From Patagioenas fasciata (Eukaryota; Chordata; Aves; Columbiformes; Columbidae), in the NCBI RefSeq assembly GCF_037038585.1, contig NC_092525.1:17960867-18024866 (forward strand): 64,000 nt of DNA, read 5' to 3'. The first letter of the stretch is position 1; every line of letters starts with the position of its first letter. Shown here in pieces: positions 50,557-62,158 of this stretch. The position numbers and the translations under genes are program-made. Under the pieces are notes generated by a model that was not told the origin of the DNA, searched no databases, and saw nothing but the letters and a program-made list of their open reading frames with translations.

Positions 50557-53500
50557 CTGGAAAATAAATCAGCAGGATGGAGAATTAAAAGCAAGACTAA
50601 AAGGTCAATATTCCACAGTGCTGACTGCTGCAGCCTTCATGGAATCAAGCATGGTCAGTGCTCTGTAAAGAATAAAACAATTGGTTTTAATTAGTCAAAA
50701 AAGAAAAAAAAACCAAAACCAACAACAACACAAGAACAACAAAAACCCCACCACCAAAAAAACATACCAAAACCTCAAACAAACAAAACCAAAAAAAACC
50801 CCAAACCAAACAAACCAATCATAACCCACAGCATCCTCTCCTGTAAGTTCACAATAGATCCCTTTTCCTGTCACTGTCTTTATAAACTTTGGCGACCTAC
50901 AGTCTGTATCACAAACAGTAAAAACCAATCCTGCATTCAGCAGTTTGTACAATTGCTGGCACTGATTTAAAAAACAAAACAAAACAGATAAACTGATTTT
51001 TTTTTTTTTATTTTTTTTGGGGGGGAGGGGGTGTTATCTTTTAAGATATTACTTGAATTTCTGCAAACAGCCAAGAAACTGGTGGGATCTGCTACCATCT
51101 CTATTCCAAGCCACAAATCTCTGTATCAAACCACATCTTTCCTAGGAAGGTTCGCCAGCTATTGTATCTGGAGGCAGCAAAACCTCCTCACATCACCTTC
51201 TTGTCTAATCACAGTATTTTATTTTCAAAAGGCAGAAAGCACTTGTCACCTGGGAGGGACAATTTGCACAACCCAAGCAGATGTTTAATGCTGGTGAGCC
51301 TTCCGTCCAGCGGAACATGCACATGCAGTGAACTCCGGGCTCCTTCGGCTCAAATATCTGCTGCTGGAGTCGGAGAAGTTCAAAAACCCAGGTCAGCGTC
51401 TGGAGGAGTAATGAGACACTGCACTCCCTGGGATATCCTGAGGAAATGATGTCACCCCAGCGCCAGCTCACAGCTAACCCTTGCAGGACAAGATCAGGCT
51501 TTCACAGTTTTCCTTAACAGGTCAGAGATCTTCTGTCCTTTCCTTTTGAAGCAGGTGCTTATAGTTACTATGAAATTTGGATTTGCCACTGAAACCAGCT
51601 GTTACCCCCTCAAAACCAGTTTGCAGTACAAGCAAGATCACCTCAGTATTTCTAAATGCAAAAACACAAACAAAATTTAAAAGGAAAAAAAAAATCTCGC
51701 TTTAATAAAAAAAAAAAATCCTGAGCAAACTTTGGCCAAGAGCTGAAAAACCAGTAGTGCTGCTGAGCATCTCAGTCAGGTTTTCAGCTTGAGACACCTA
51801 AAAGGAGTGTGTTAAAAATACCAGGCTGAGTACCCAAAGCTGCTTCTCATTTCCCATGGTCTGAGTCATGGTTTCTGGCTGGGGAAGACAACTGGGCAGA
51901 CCTTTGAAGAAGAGAGAATTACAGAAACTAAAAATAGAAGTGCATGTGTCAGAAATAGGTAGTTACCCTGCTAACCCAGACCTGTTGACTAGGAAGAGGG
52001 GAAGGATTCGCTAGGACTGCAAGAAATGGAGCAAAAGGAGCATTAGTCTTGCAAATCTGCCTCAGCACAGGTCATCTGGCCCCAAATCCAGGGTAATTCC
52101 TCCTAGAGCACAATTGCCTCTCTGACATCTGTTCATCCATGTTTCAAGGCTTTGGCTTTCAAATTTCCTGTCCCTCGGCAATTCCATTACCACAACCACA
52201 GTCTTAATAATCGCACAGGTCTGCTGTGCCACAGCCACGGCGATACACAGCCAGAGCAGACGTCTGTGGCAGACTGCCTTGTCTAACCCTCCTAATTTTT
52301 ATTAAGCCTCCTCATGAGTCAACAGCATGATACCCATCTAATAGTTTTCAAGATTTAAGGAGACTTAGTCTCAGGGCATGAGAGACATGTCAGAATTCCC
52401 TGAACACCCTAAAGTGTGTGTGTGGCAAACACACATGGCTGAACACCCTTGGTTGCTACACACGTACACAGTTAATGTTGATCATTAACATCCCTCAGAG
52501 GGCTGGAACAGCTCTGCTGGGAGGACAGGCTGAGAGAGTTTGGGTGTTCAGCTGGAGAAGAGAAGCTCCAGGGAGACCTTATTGCAGCCTTTCTGTACTT
52601 AAAAGGGGCCAATAAGAAAGATGGGGACAGACTTTTGAGCAGGGCCTGTTGTGATAGGACAAGGGGTGATGGTTTTAAACTAAAGGAGGGAGATTCAGGC
52701 TACTGTTCACCTACTGAGGTGTGTCAAAACTGCTGAACTGCAGAGCAATAAAGGAACGAAGGTGTTTGGTTTGGTTTTGGCAGCCTGATCTGCAACGTGC
52801 CAGAGATCTGAAGAAAAGCGATTAATCGCAATCATTACCCTGGGGCCAGGGCAGCAGTTCCAGGTCTTACCGTGGTCACTTTCTGTTCCCGATCGCCCCC
52901 AGTACCGGCGTCTGCGTTCGGGGCTGTGTGCGTGTCGCTCTATCACCGCTGCTATGAAGCGAGTGTTACTGACTGGGAGAGACAAAGAAACAGAACTGGT
53001 TTTAAATTAAGTGCTTGCACTGAACTGTATCACGGGGACAAATCAGGCACAGGGGAATGCACCTTCTGCAAACTAATTCTTCTCAAATACCACTTCTTTT
53101 AAGAAGACTGTCAAGCGACAGAGAAGTAGGAGTAGACATGTTGTTTAAATGTGGAATAAATGAAGATCCAGTCAAACTCATTCACCTCATCTGCTTGGAT
53201 TAATAGAAGTTAAGAGAACTATTGTGCCAATGCTAAAGAACCTGTGGCAGCACTGAAAGCCAACCCAAAATGAAACTAAAAAGGACCTGGAGGAGCAGTA
53301 GATTCAAGCCATGGAACTCAGATATGCTTATTTTTCAGGTTTTGAGTGTCGACAGAGTTTTGAATCTTGGGGATTGTTTTAGTTCTGTTTTAGTGAAGCC
53401 CCAGAGATGGGGATCTGGTCCAAGCCTGGAGCTCTCCCAGACTTCAGGTGCACCAACCCATCTTTCAGCACAGCAGTATCATACACAAAGTCCCATTTCA

Positions 53501-56500
53501 CTGAACGCTGAAGAAGTACAAGCATCCCAACTCAATGCAAATAAGATTTACCACCACTTTTGTTGAATGCACATGCCTGACTTGTCCTCTCCTTTCCAAG
53601 GCTGAGCAAAGGGAGGAGTTTTCCACAGCCTATACTGTCACAATTACAATTTTTAAGCAGATCAGAGCTATTTCTGGAAGTGGTCATGATGGGTGAGCAT
53701 AAGGGGCAAATTTCTACATTTCAAGATTTGTCTTTTAAAAGAAAAAAAAAAAAAAAAGTAATTTCCAATGCACCCATAGTCTCATGCTGAAAAATCACTG
53801 TTTAACTTAAAACATTGTTCTGTCATTTTCTACTGCTGATCAGCACAGGGCTTCCTCCTGTATTTTTAATCCTAGCATATTAAGAAAACAAACAGCTCAT
53901 TTACTCTTAACCTAAGATATATTTTTTTTTTTACAGCAAAGTGATTTGGTACTTACTGATTCCTCTGTCTTCATGGCTGTCATCGTCTCTCTCGTCCCTA
54001 TCATTTTCCAGGTTCGACATGCGCACTGACATTTCTACACACCATTACAAACAGAAAAATGCAACTGTTAAGAGAAAAATTTGGGGTCATCTTACTAATG
54101 GCTGTCACCCTGGTCATACAGTGGAAACACTTTGCGTTGCTGCGTGAAGAGATGAAGTCTGAGCTCTTTTTCCAAGCTAGACAGGGCTGAGGATACTAGG
54201 AAAATTATATTCCCCAACTCCCCCTGAAAAGAACAGGCTTTAAAGTTTCAAAGAAAGTGAACTAATTCAAAATAGAGCCGGGGTACAGTCAAATCTAGAG
54301 GTAACAAGCCCTGAGCACAATTCTCACCTCTCTATCTTTCTACCTGTATCCTTTCTCTCAAAATTCAGGGTTTTTATATAGGAACGGACATTCCATGAAC
54401 ACGGCATGGACCAGAAGCAGAGAATACAAGGAAAAAAAGGCACATCCCAAACAGCCCAAGCAGAAAGGGCATGAAAACGGTAATACTCCCAACTTTAGCT
54501 CTAGAAAAAGTGTAACTTCAGCTTCCTGACAAGAAGCGCACGTTAGGGTTTTGAGGCAGAGCCTCTTTGGGTGGCAGCAGGACTGGCTGCACCCAGGAGA
54601 GGGCAGCAGCACACAGGCCCCCTGGACCAGACCTCACTCAAAGAGTGGGTGCAAAAGAGAAATAAATTGGGGCCAAGCATTGAAACAAAACCAAGGAAAG
54701 AGGTTTCGCTTTTTTGTTTTTTAGATGGTTCTGGTTTGTTTTTAATTCCCATCCTACTATTTCTCTCTCCAGAGTTATCAGCTCACCCTGGGCAGCCAAA
54801 GGTGACATGTGCTGGTGACTCCTCCGATGGATCTGGTGGCGATAGGCGTACACTGCCAGGACAAGCACCATGATGCAGCCCATAATGCCTCCAGCCACTG
54901 GGCCGACTGGTGCACTTTTGATCATGTTCAGAGTGATCACCTCATCTCCTAAATCAAAAGGGAAAAAACAGGGAGGGAAAAACCATAAATACTCTGCAGA
55001 AAGGTTTAAATCAACGTCTCTGAAGATTAGAGAAGATTTTGAAGGCTTTCTAGGGACTGAACTGTGCACATGCAGGACAGCACACTTTACATAGGAGAAG
55101 AAATTCAGAGAGGGTACAACTTAAAGACAGGAAAGTATAGCTAGGCTCAGCTACACATCAATATTTTTTAAAATGTAACACCCACAACAGGCCTGGTGTT
55201 ACTTCTTTACTGCTTAATGCACTGTTTATGCTAATTTACCGCTAGCATAAAAGATAAATGTGTTATGTGAAGCATGCTCTGACACTGAAAATGCACATTA
55301 CAGAATGCAAACAGTTAAATGCAGCATCTGCTCAGCCAGGCAGAGTTACCTATTGCTCCCAAGTCATCCACGTAGGGGCTCTTGGCTCCCACGATGCCGC
55401 CGAAGCACTCCTTCTGCGGGGCACAGTACGGCTTATCCAGGTGGGTCTTCCCATCGCTGTCCACCATGCACCACTCGCAGTCCAACACGCCAAAGCAATC
55501 CCTGAAAATTAAAACGAAAGAAAACCGTATTGATTTTCAAGTTCAACGCTTCTCGTTTGGCATAGCTCAGTCTATTTTAGAATCATGAAACAGAGGGAGG
55601 CCAAAATCATCTGTAAACTCTCACATATGTAATGTTTAGCCACAAAAATATTCTAATTAAAATGCTCAAGGACCACAAGGGAAGTCCCGCATGGAAGGTG
55701 CATCTTCCGAGTCTGTCTGTGTTGTTTTTTTTTCCTCCATCACTCAGCCTGAGCAAAGGGAGAACTTCCTACTCATAACTCCTTCAACAAGACATTTCTC
55801 AGCACGGTGAAGTCTGACTATGGTTCCACCCTTTGTCTGCAGCCTTTTGGAAGACGGAAGGAAGGATTTGGGAAGTCTGGTCAGAGCACGATAAGTTCCA
55901 GCAATCTCAGTTGCCTGGCGATCGCTCCTAACTAGCAAAAAAAATAAGTGCTCAAGCTTCTCTACATAACGCCAGGAGTAGAATGGAGAAACTAGAAGCT
56001 GACAGGCAGCTGCTGTCTCTAACGTGCTCCAAAGTCACCACCATGCCAGTGCTGTCTGCTCGCTGTGAGTGCTGCAGCCGCACGTTCCCCAGCAGACATG
56101 CACACGCGGCAGCACCGGCCATGTTGCTGAAAGGAAAAATTTGTCACCCTTTCAACAGCAAATCTGCCAGTTCTTGGAGTCACAAAGTGTGACAGGAAAG
56201 CCATTTGTTTGCCATTAATGGTGTTCTGTGACTCGAATGGGAACTCGGAGGTCTGCTGTTTCTGCACTGCAGCATGTCATCATTGATATTATTCTTATTT
56301 TGGCATCATATTTTTTTTTTCTTCAAAACATGTAAGGAAGAGCTATTTTTACTGAATTCTTTCAAGAACACAGTTTATTTGGAGGAATGGAGATGGTCAT
56401 TTTACCCGCTCTCTGTTCTCTGGTTGCACTGGGTGTTAATACACTGCGGGAGAGCATCCTGCAGGCTCGGGTCGATGGCTGTGAAAGTCATTGGCTCTTG

Positions 56501-59500
56501 ATGAACTTCACAACTCGGGTTCCTATATTGGGGCAAAAAGTAAAGCCTCATATTATAAAAGCAGTCAAAGCACAATCAAGGAAAAACATAATTTTTACCT
56601 ATTACATATTATCTGCGCAATTATATTAAAACAACTGTCTGTTCTAGCCTGTTTCAGATGTGAGTAATTTTGTTAATTCTCACCTGTTTTCAGCGTTAGT
56701 GAGGTTGCCAGTACATTCATTTACCTCCAGAGGGCACTCACAAGGGCACTCACATTCATTCTGTTCCATTCTTTGGGGGCAGAGAACACACAAAAAATTT
56801 CATCAGATGTTAGGCCCTGATTGCAACCCCACAGTGCAGCTGCATGATGGCTGTTCCCCACATTCAGAACCTCCTTCCTTCCCCCAGGAACACAGGGATT
56901 GCTTCTATTCTGCACTGCGACTGAGGACAATGCAATGACGGAGCCTTTCTGATCTGTTACCCACTCCCTGGAATTTCAGAAGCAACAACCCCGGCCAAGT
57001 CCCAGACCCAGACGCAAGGATCCCTCTTGCAGCAAACACATAACAATGCTGGTGTGGGCAAAACCTCCTGCAAGCACCTGGACCCCCTTGATGAAAATCT
57101 ATGTCAATCCACATAACATTGTGGGTATTAATACACCAGAACAAAGGGCCTGATGCACAGATAACTGAATCTGTGGTGGTCTTTAACATTATCTACCCAG
57201 ACTTGCCAAGAACAAACCACCCTGTGTTTTTACACACTGAGTTTGCTAAGTCACCGTGCCCGTTACAAACAGCACAGGTAAAGCAACTACTTTGTTTTCA
57301 TTCCAGCTTTGCACTGCAAATTTTCATTCAGCTTATAAAACGAAGGCATTTTTCCAAAACTGGAATGAAGAAAGCAGGAAGAAGAAAGAGGCTGGGGCAG
57401 CCCGTCTGTGCCACTCACCGGTGGCAGTTGAGGCACAGCCTGTCCACCATGCTGCAGGCACAGAACGCCAGGGAGTCGCAGGTCTCATTGACGATTCCCA
57501 CGAAGGCATTGGTGCCGGGGATCCTCGTCAGCCTGTACTTGGAGCAGTGGCTGCCGTGCACAAGGTTGGTCAGATCACCCTAGGAAAAAAGAAAAGTAGT
57601 GCTAAAGGTGTAGAAAGAAACTTTCCTCCTCCCAAGGAACCGAGGGAACACAAACGCCACCTTTGCAAATAAGAGGTTTATAAAATTGTTCATCAACCTG
57701 TTGAGTTTTGCTTTCAAGCTACTGCTGGGTGGAAAGATTGGCTGAAGATAGAAAAAAATACGCTTTGCTTGTAAACATTATGAGATGTGGCAGTGGTGTC
57801 GAGTCCAATATTCCATTTCACTCCTTCACAGCGCTCACCGACCCATCCCCACCGCCCCAGCCATCGCTGACCCCCTAAAGACACTACCCTCTGACAGGGA
57901 GGCACCAGCACAACTTGTTGAAAACTTCCTGGCACATTTACTATAAAAAAATCCACCACAGCACTGTGCAGCTGTGATCTGTTTGGTAGGCAGGCTCATT
58001 CCTGATTCCTATTTGCATGCCACAATCTGAAGTTTTTGCCCTGTCCTATACAATTTCCTTTACAGTAATACACTTTCTGTTTTGCATTTCAAGTGTGGGG
58101 AAAATGTTTAAGCCTAACTGACATAAATCAATGTATTCTGACATAACTTTCAAATATTTGTGACACTCATTTCCCACCTTCTCCTCCCAGTAATAATTGA
58201 AAGGTATTTTTTAAAGAGTAGCTTCTCCCACAGTGCTTAACATATTTTGAATAATTACACAATGATCTGTGGTGCTGCAGTTGGTATTCACAGTGCAGCG
58301 AGAGCCGACAGCCCCTGGCTTAGACCTCTCAGCACCCAAGGGAGCCCAGAAGACCCGTGGGGACCACAGAGCGTCCACATCTCCAAAGGATGCAGTTTCA
58401 CAAACGACAGTCTGTGAATGTTCCTGCAAGTTGCACCAGTAAATACTTTTATTCACTCACCCAGCTAAAAGGTTAAGTTATTAGAGACCTTCACTACCCA
58501 TGTCACAGGAGAATGTGACACTGGTTGGAAGCCAGAGGTCAGGAGAGGATCCAAAGCAAAAAATTCCAACTACCGCTGGAAACTCCTCACCCAAGAACCG
58601 AGAGATTTTCTTCCTGATGCTGGATGAGACTTTGCAGACATCAAGCACACAGCTGGCCAGCGATCACATCCATAATCAGAGAATCATAGGAAGGGACCCT
58701 CCCAGCTCCCCCAGTGCCACCCCTGCCATGAGCAGGGACATCTTCACCAGCTCACGTTGCTCAGAGCCCTGTCCAGCCTGGCCTGGGATGTCTCCAGGGA
58801 TGGTTCATCCACCACCTCTCTGGCCAACCTGGGACAGGCTCTCACCATCCTCAGCATAAAAAAATTTCTTCCTCATGTCCGACTTGAATCTCCCTCCTTT
58901 AGTTTAAAACCATCACCTCTTGTGCTATCACAATAGGCCTTGCTCAAAAGTCTGTCCCCATCTCTCTTATCGGCCCCTTTTAAGTACGGAAAGGTGCAAC
59001 GAGTTCCTTCCATGTCAACTGACTCCTCATGTGAGTGTCGTCTGTGCAGCCCAGCTCGCTGGGTTTGTGTTTGGAGCGGCTGAGCGGACGCCAACCCACA
59101 CAGCAGTTTGGCTTCCAGCCGCGTCTGCTGATTCTGGCAAGGATTTGCGTTTCCACCAGGAGAAACCCAACCCAACCAAAGTACATTCAAAAGCAAAATA
59201 AAACAGAAAAAGACACTTACCACTAAGCTGGTATTAAATTTATAAAACCGCTGAACCGTTCTGTCACTGAAGCTGTTGCAGAGGTTTTTCTTGACGAAGT
59301 TTGGGTGGTTCAGAATGTCGTTTGCTACCAAAGGCTCCTAAGTAAAAAAAAGCAGGATTTTTATGCCTCTTAAATCAGACACAAACAGCAGCTTCTCTAC
59401 AGTCCTTACTGCCTCAGCTATTAGAAGAGGTAGGAACAAACCAAGAAAAAAGGAGCCGGACCTTGTGCGTGATGTGCTGCTGCTCCACCGGCGCGTGTCC

Positions 59501-61739
59501 CTTGGGATCGATGAGGGTTGGGTGAGCCACCAGGTACCCTCTGTCCTCCATGATGAAGCACCTGCCCCGCAACAGAGAGCGGAGAGCCCCCATTAGAGAA
59601 ATACACCCACATCAAACTTCATCTGAAATTTACAGCTAGAGGAAGAATTTTTAAAGGCTTCCATTTATTAAAATAACAGGGCCATTAAGCAAATTCCCTG
59701 GGAAATGTCTCCAAAGAATATATTGGGTATTTCCCTGAAGCTTTTAAATGTTACTTTTGCAGCAAAGCCTGGACTGTTGAGAACTTGAAAATGGAATCGA
59801 TTAGAAACAGCAAGGAAAAGCAATCAGCGCATTGTCTTGTCCGATCGGGGAAGATCCAGAAATAAATTAAGCAAAATGAACTTGGAAAGCTTTAACAGTT
59901 TATGAATCTACTACATTACTAATTAAACAGCGATTTCACACTCTCCTTTATTAACCTCCTGCCTCAGAATTTAATTTTAGTGGGGAGCTAAATCAAGTCC
60001 TGTTACATTCTCAGCCTTCCCAACCATTCCTCTTCCCATTATTTTCCTGTGTGACCTCAGGGAAATAACATCGGATCTTTGTCTCTATCTTGCAACTTCG
60101 AGGTTTTAATCTGTGATATTTTTGGCATCTCTGGTTTCCATAGCTGCAGACGGCCACGCTGGGGAAGGCGGAAGAGCAAGCAGCTCTGAGATCTGCAGAA
60201 TCAGTGGCCACAGAGGGGAGACGAGAAGAGGTTAATGCGGCCACAAAGCTCCCAAGAGCTCAGCGGGGCAGCAGCCGTGTCCCCGGCACCGCGGGGCTTT
60301 GCCTGGGCAGCTTTAAAGTCTGCGATTCCCATGGCAATCTGCAATGTAAAGCTCTACCTACATCGTAAAGTTCTACCTATGTCCTAAAGCTCTACCTACA
60401 TCGGCCCATGGAGGGAAAGAGCAGATTTAATTTGAAGTGATCAGTGCGGAAGAGATGGGACAGCAACACTTGAGGTATACAAGGGAGTAATTAAAACTTT
60501 TAGTTGGATTTTTTTTACTCCCCCAACCTGAGTTTTGCATTAGAAATTGTGATGTTGCGTTTTAACTTCTGAAAGATGCTATAGGAAACAGGAGAACGAG
60601 TAGGCTTGTGGTTACCCCGGAATGACTGCAGAGAGAAAAAGCGGAGAGATACACTGAAAAATCCCTTAGTTGTCCCTTGGTACCTGCGAGCCTTTACGCA
60701 GGGGCTGTTAAGCATTAGATCCAGCTTCTATGTTAGAATGGTCTAACAAAACATTCAACAATATGCTTGAAATTTATCATTTAGGGAATGTAAGAACGGA
60801 ATAAAGCATCTGGCCCCACTGATTATGAATAGTTTTTAACTGGGGGGGGAAGGAATTCCAAACCAGAATTGTTTGGTTTGGTTTTTGTGCACCATAAAAA
60901 TGTATAAAAAAATACCCAAACCAAACCAAAAGAGAAATGGGAGGATTGCAGAAAACCACTTCCCTTTCCAAATTTAAGGTTTAAAAACAAACAAAGAAAC
61001 AACAATGCCCAAACCACATTGTTGAGTTACTCCAGATCCACACAGAATCTGCCCCCACCCTCCACCACGTGATTTTTGAAAAAAGGGGAAAGAGGAACAA
61101 TTAAGGTACACACAGGTCAAAACAAAATTTAATACTCCCAAAGAACTCAGACTTCTTCTGACTCCCGCTGTGCTACATGTTTCTGAGAAAAATATAACAA
61201 AAGTGTATTTTTTTAATCATAGTTAAGATAACTAGAGATAATACCTCATTATTACATGCTCACAGTAACTAAACAGGTAAAATGAAAACAAACAGAAGAG
61301 AATGGGAAGCATGTTCACTTAATGCAGAATGGTTTTTTGTCCAGGATTTCAGAGAAGTCTAAATATAACAAAAATAATAATGAGTTATCTTCTGCAGACT
61401 GTTCACTGAGCTGATGACAGTTTGCTCTTGAATAACAAAAAAATCCATATAATCTTAATGAGAAGAACAAGCACAAATTTTAGTGGAAAGTAGAGAACAC
61501 ACATTGAAAGTAACGGAATCCTGGAATAAATTAAGTTGAAAAGTTCATTGGGGTCATCTATTTAAAGGGAAAGAAAATAGCTTTAGATGTATATTGCCTG
61601 GAAGGGACGGCTTTACCTTATTTTGTTTCCTCCGTCTTGGTTACAAACTGGCAGCAGGTCCATGAGAACTTTGTAGAAGTATCGGAGGGTGAAGTCGATG
61701 CCCATCACTGCCACCGAATGTCCTGAAGACATCTGTGCG
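50318..61739 (-). CDS. CACHD1: CACHD1, Cache domain-containing 1 (C-terminal part of gene)
   Basis: Eleven consecutive minus-strand exons join in unbroken phase: 61617-61739, 59462-59561, 59221-59337, 57419-57579, 56684-56770, 56406-56522, 55350-55501, 54787-54948, 53957-54034, 52871-52972 and 50318-50556. They total 1438 nt, 478 residues plus stop, against about 1274 for full human CACHD1. In order they encode the end of the Cache region, a cysteine-rich ectodomain ([14 protein letters not shown]), one membrane helix ([17 protein letters not shown]), an acidic/basic cytoplasmic tail and a His-rich end finishing VDAEC. CACHD1 is a type I membrane protein related to calcium-channel alpha2delta subunits. 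It is reported to modulate CaV3 channels and to interact with Wnt receptors. The VWA domain, signal peptide and promoter lie beyond 64000. Confidence 0.96.
50696..50817. repeat. A/C-rich low-complexity tract
   Basis: Irregular CAAA, CAACAA and CCAAAA units in the last CACHD1 intron. An ORF across it on the minus strand is pure low-complexity Phe/Trp/Leu sequence and not coding. Confidence 0.85.
50997..51032. repeat. poly(T)-poly(G) tract
   Basis: A T run followed directly by a G run with few interruptions. It resembles a simple-sequence or retro-insert tail, but no element could be matched beside it. Confidence 0.8.
52496..52700 (+). mobile_element. CR1 LINE internal fragment, truncated at both ends
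   Basis: About 205 bp, closely similar to part of the CR1 copy at 29330-30368 (shared CTGGGAGGACAGGCTGAGAG and the following block). It stops before the usual CR1 3' UTR and tail. It sits in the last CACHD1 intron, antisense to the gene. Confidence 0.9.
52871..52972 (-). CDS. CACHD1: CACHD1 exon (cytoplasmic tail)
   Basis: 102 bp. It encodes [20 protein letters not shown], then [14 protein letters not shown], essentially as in human. The Arg-rich cluster with Ser/Thr looks like a regulatory tail segment. Acceptor CTCCCAG, donor GTAAGA. Confidence 0.96.
53957..54034 (-). CDS. CACHD1: CACHD1 exon (acidic tail segment)
   Basis: 78 bp, 26 residues including split codons: [20 protein letters not shown] and on to HEDRGI, matching human. 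Acceptor GTGTAG, donor GTAAGT. Confidence 0.95.
54787..54948 (-). CDS. CACHD1: CACHD1 exon (transmembrane helix)
   Basis: 162 bp. It encodes [18 protein letters not shown], then the single hydrophobic helix [17 protein letters not shown], then a basic stop-transfer segment [12 protein letters not shown]. That topology gives an extracellular N-terminal side and a cytoplasmic tail. Acceptor GATTTAG, donor GTGAGC. Confidence 0.97.
55350..55501 (-). CDS. CACHD1: CACHD1 exon (Cys-rich ectodomain)
   Basis: 152 bp. It encodes [19 protein letters not shown] and [19 protein letters not shown], with six cysteines that are probably disulphide-bonded outside the membrane. It resembles human throughout. 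Acceptor TTTTCAG, donor GTAACT. Confidence 0.96.
56406..56522 (-). CDS. CACHD1: CACHD1 exon (ectodomain)
   Basis: 117 bp. It encodes [20 protein letters not shown] and further [13 protein letters not shown]. It is colinear with human with moderate substitutions, so this part evolves faster than its neighbours. Acceptor ATATAG, donor GTAAAA. Confidence 0.94.
56684..56770 (-). CDS. CACHD1: CACHD1 exon (CECPCECP cysteine cluster)
   Basis: 87 bp. It encodes [20 protein letters not shown] and then a sequon-bearing TGNLTNAEN (potential N-glycosylation). Six cysteines in 15 residues. Acceptor CCAAAG, donor GTGAGA. Confidence 0.96.
57419..57579 (-). CDS. CACHD1: CACHD1 exon (ectodomain)
   Basis: 161 bp. 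It encodes [20 protein letters not shown], then [20 protein letters not shown], then [16 protein letters not shown] is a potential N-glycosylation site. Strong match to human. Acceptor TTCCTAG, donor GTGAGT. Confidence 0.96.
58676..58996 (-). mobile_element. CR1 LINE 3' fragment
   Basis: Minus-oriented CR1 with its 3' end at the low coordinate (CAGAGAATCATAGG), running through the C-terminal reverse-transcriptase region. It lies in a CACHD1 intron in the gene's own direction, close to the exon at 59221. Confidence 0.92.
59221..59337 (-). CDS. CACHD1: CACHD1 exon (ectodomain)
   Basis: 117 bp, 39 codons, phase 0. It encodes [20 protein letters not shown], then [19 protein letters not shown], almost as in human. 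Acceptor ACTTAG with a T-rich tract, donor GTAAGT. Confidence 0.96.
59462..59561 (-). CDS. CACHD1: CACHD1 exon (after second Cache region)
   Basis: 100 bp. It encodes [20 protein letters not shown], then [14 protein letters not shown], closely as in human. The acceptor is GGGGCAG. The donor AAG|GTCCGG matches consensus in the exon and at GT and +5 but is poor at +3, +4 and +6. Confidence 0.94.
60347..60403. repeat. 19-bp tandem repeat, 3 copies
   Basis: Three copies of TAAAGCTCTACCTACATCG (the middle one diverged), starting at 60347, 60366 and 60385, in a CACHD1 intron. Confidence 0.92.
61617..61739 (-). CDS. CACHD1: CACHD1 exon (end of Cache domain), first in window
   Basis: 123 bp. One base completes a codon begun in an upstream exon outside the window. 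It then encodes [20 protein letters not shown], followed by [30 protein letters not shown] is the closing strand of a Cache-type sensor fold. Acceptor TTTGCAG, donor GTAAAG. Confidence 0.95.
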
Positions 61740-62158
61740 CTGCAAAGAGGGGAGGGAAAAAGGAAAAAGGCTCTGACACCTGCATCAATCATTAATATTT
61801 TAATTACTCAGTTCCCTACTTGAAAAGAGGACTGGCTTTTCTGGCATACAAACACCCAGCTCAAATTCAGACCTCCACGCTGAAGCTCAGTTCGCCTTGC
61901 TCATGTTTAGATGAAGTAATAGCTGCTGTAAATGGAGAGAACAGCATCTTAACAGCGTTAGGTACTTGCTGCAAATCCTGAAGCCTCTTCAACTTAAATT
62001 GCACCTTATGCAACCAAACCATGGAGACAGGAGACAGCCCAGCAAGGGCCAACCCACACCCTGGAACCTTCCTCAGCTCTCACAAACACCCCTACTACCT
62101 ACAGATGTTCAGTATTTAGCAACATAAATTAGGATTAAAAATTCCCCCCACAAATGAT

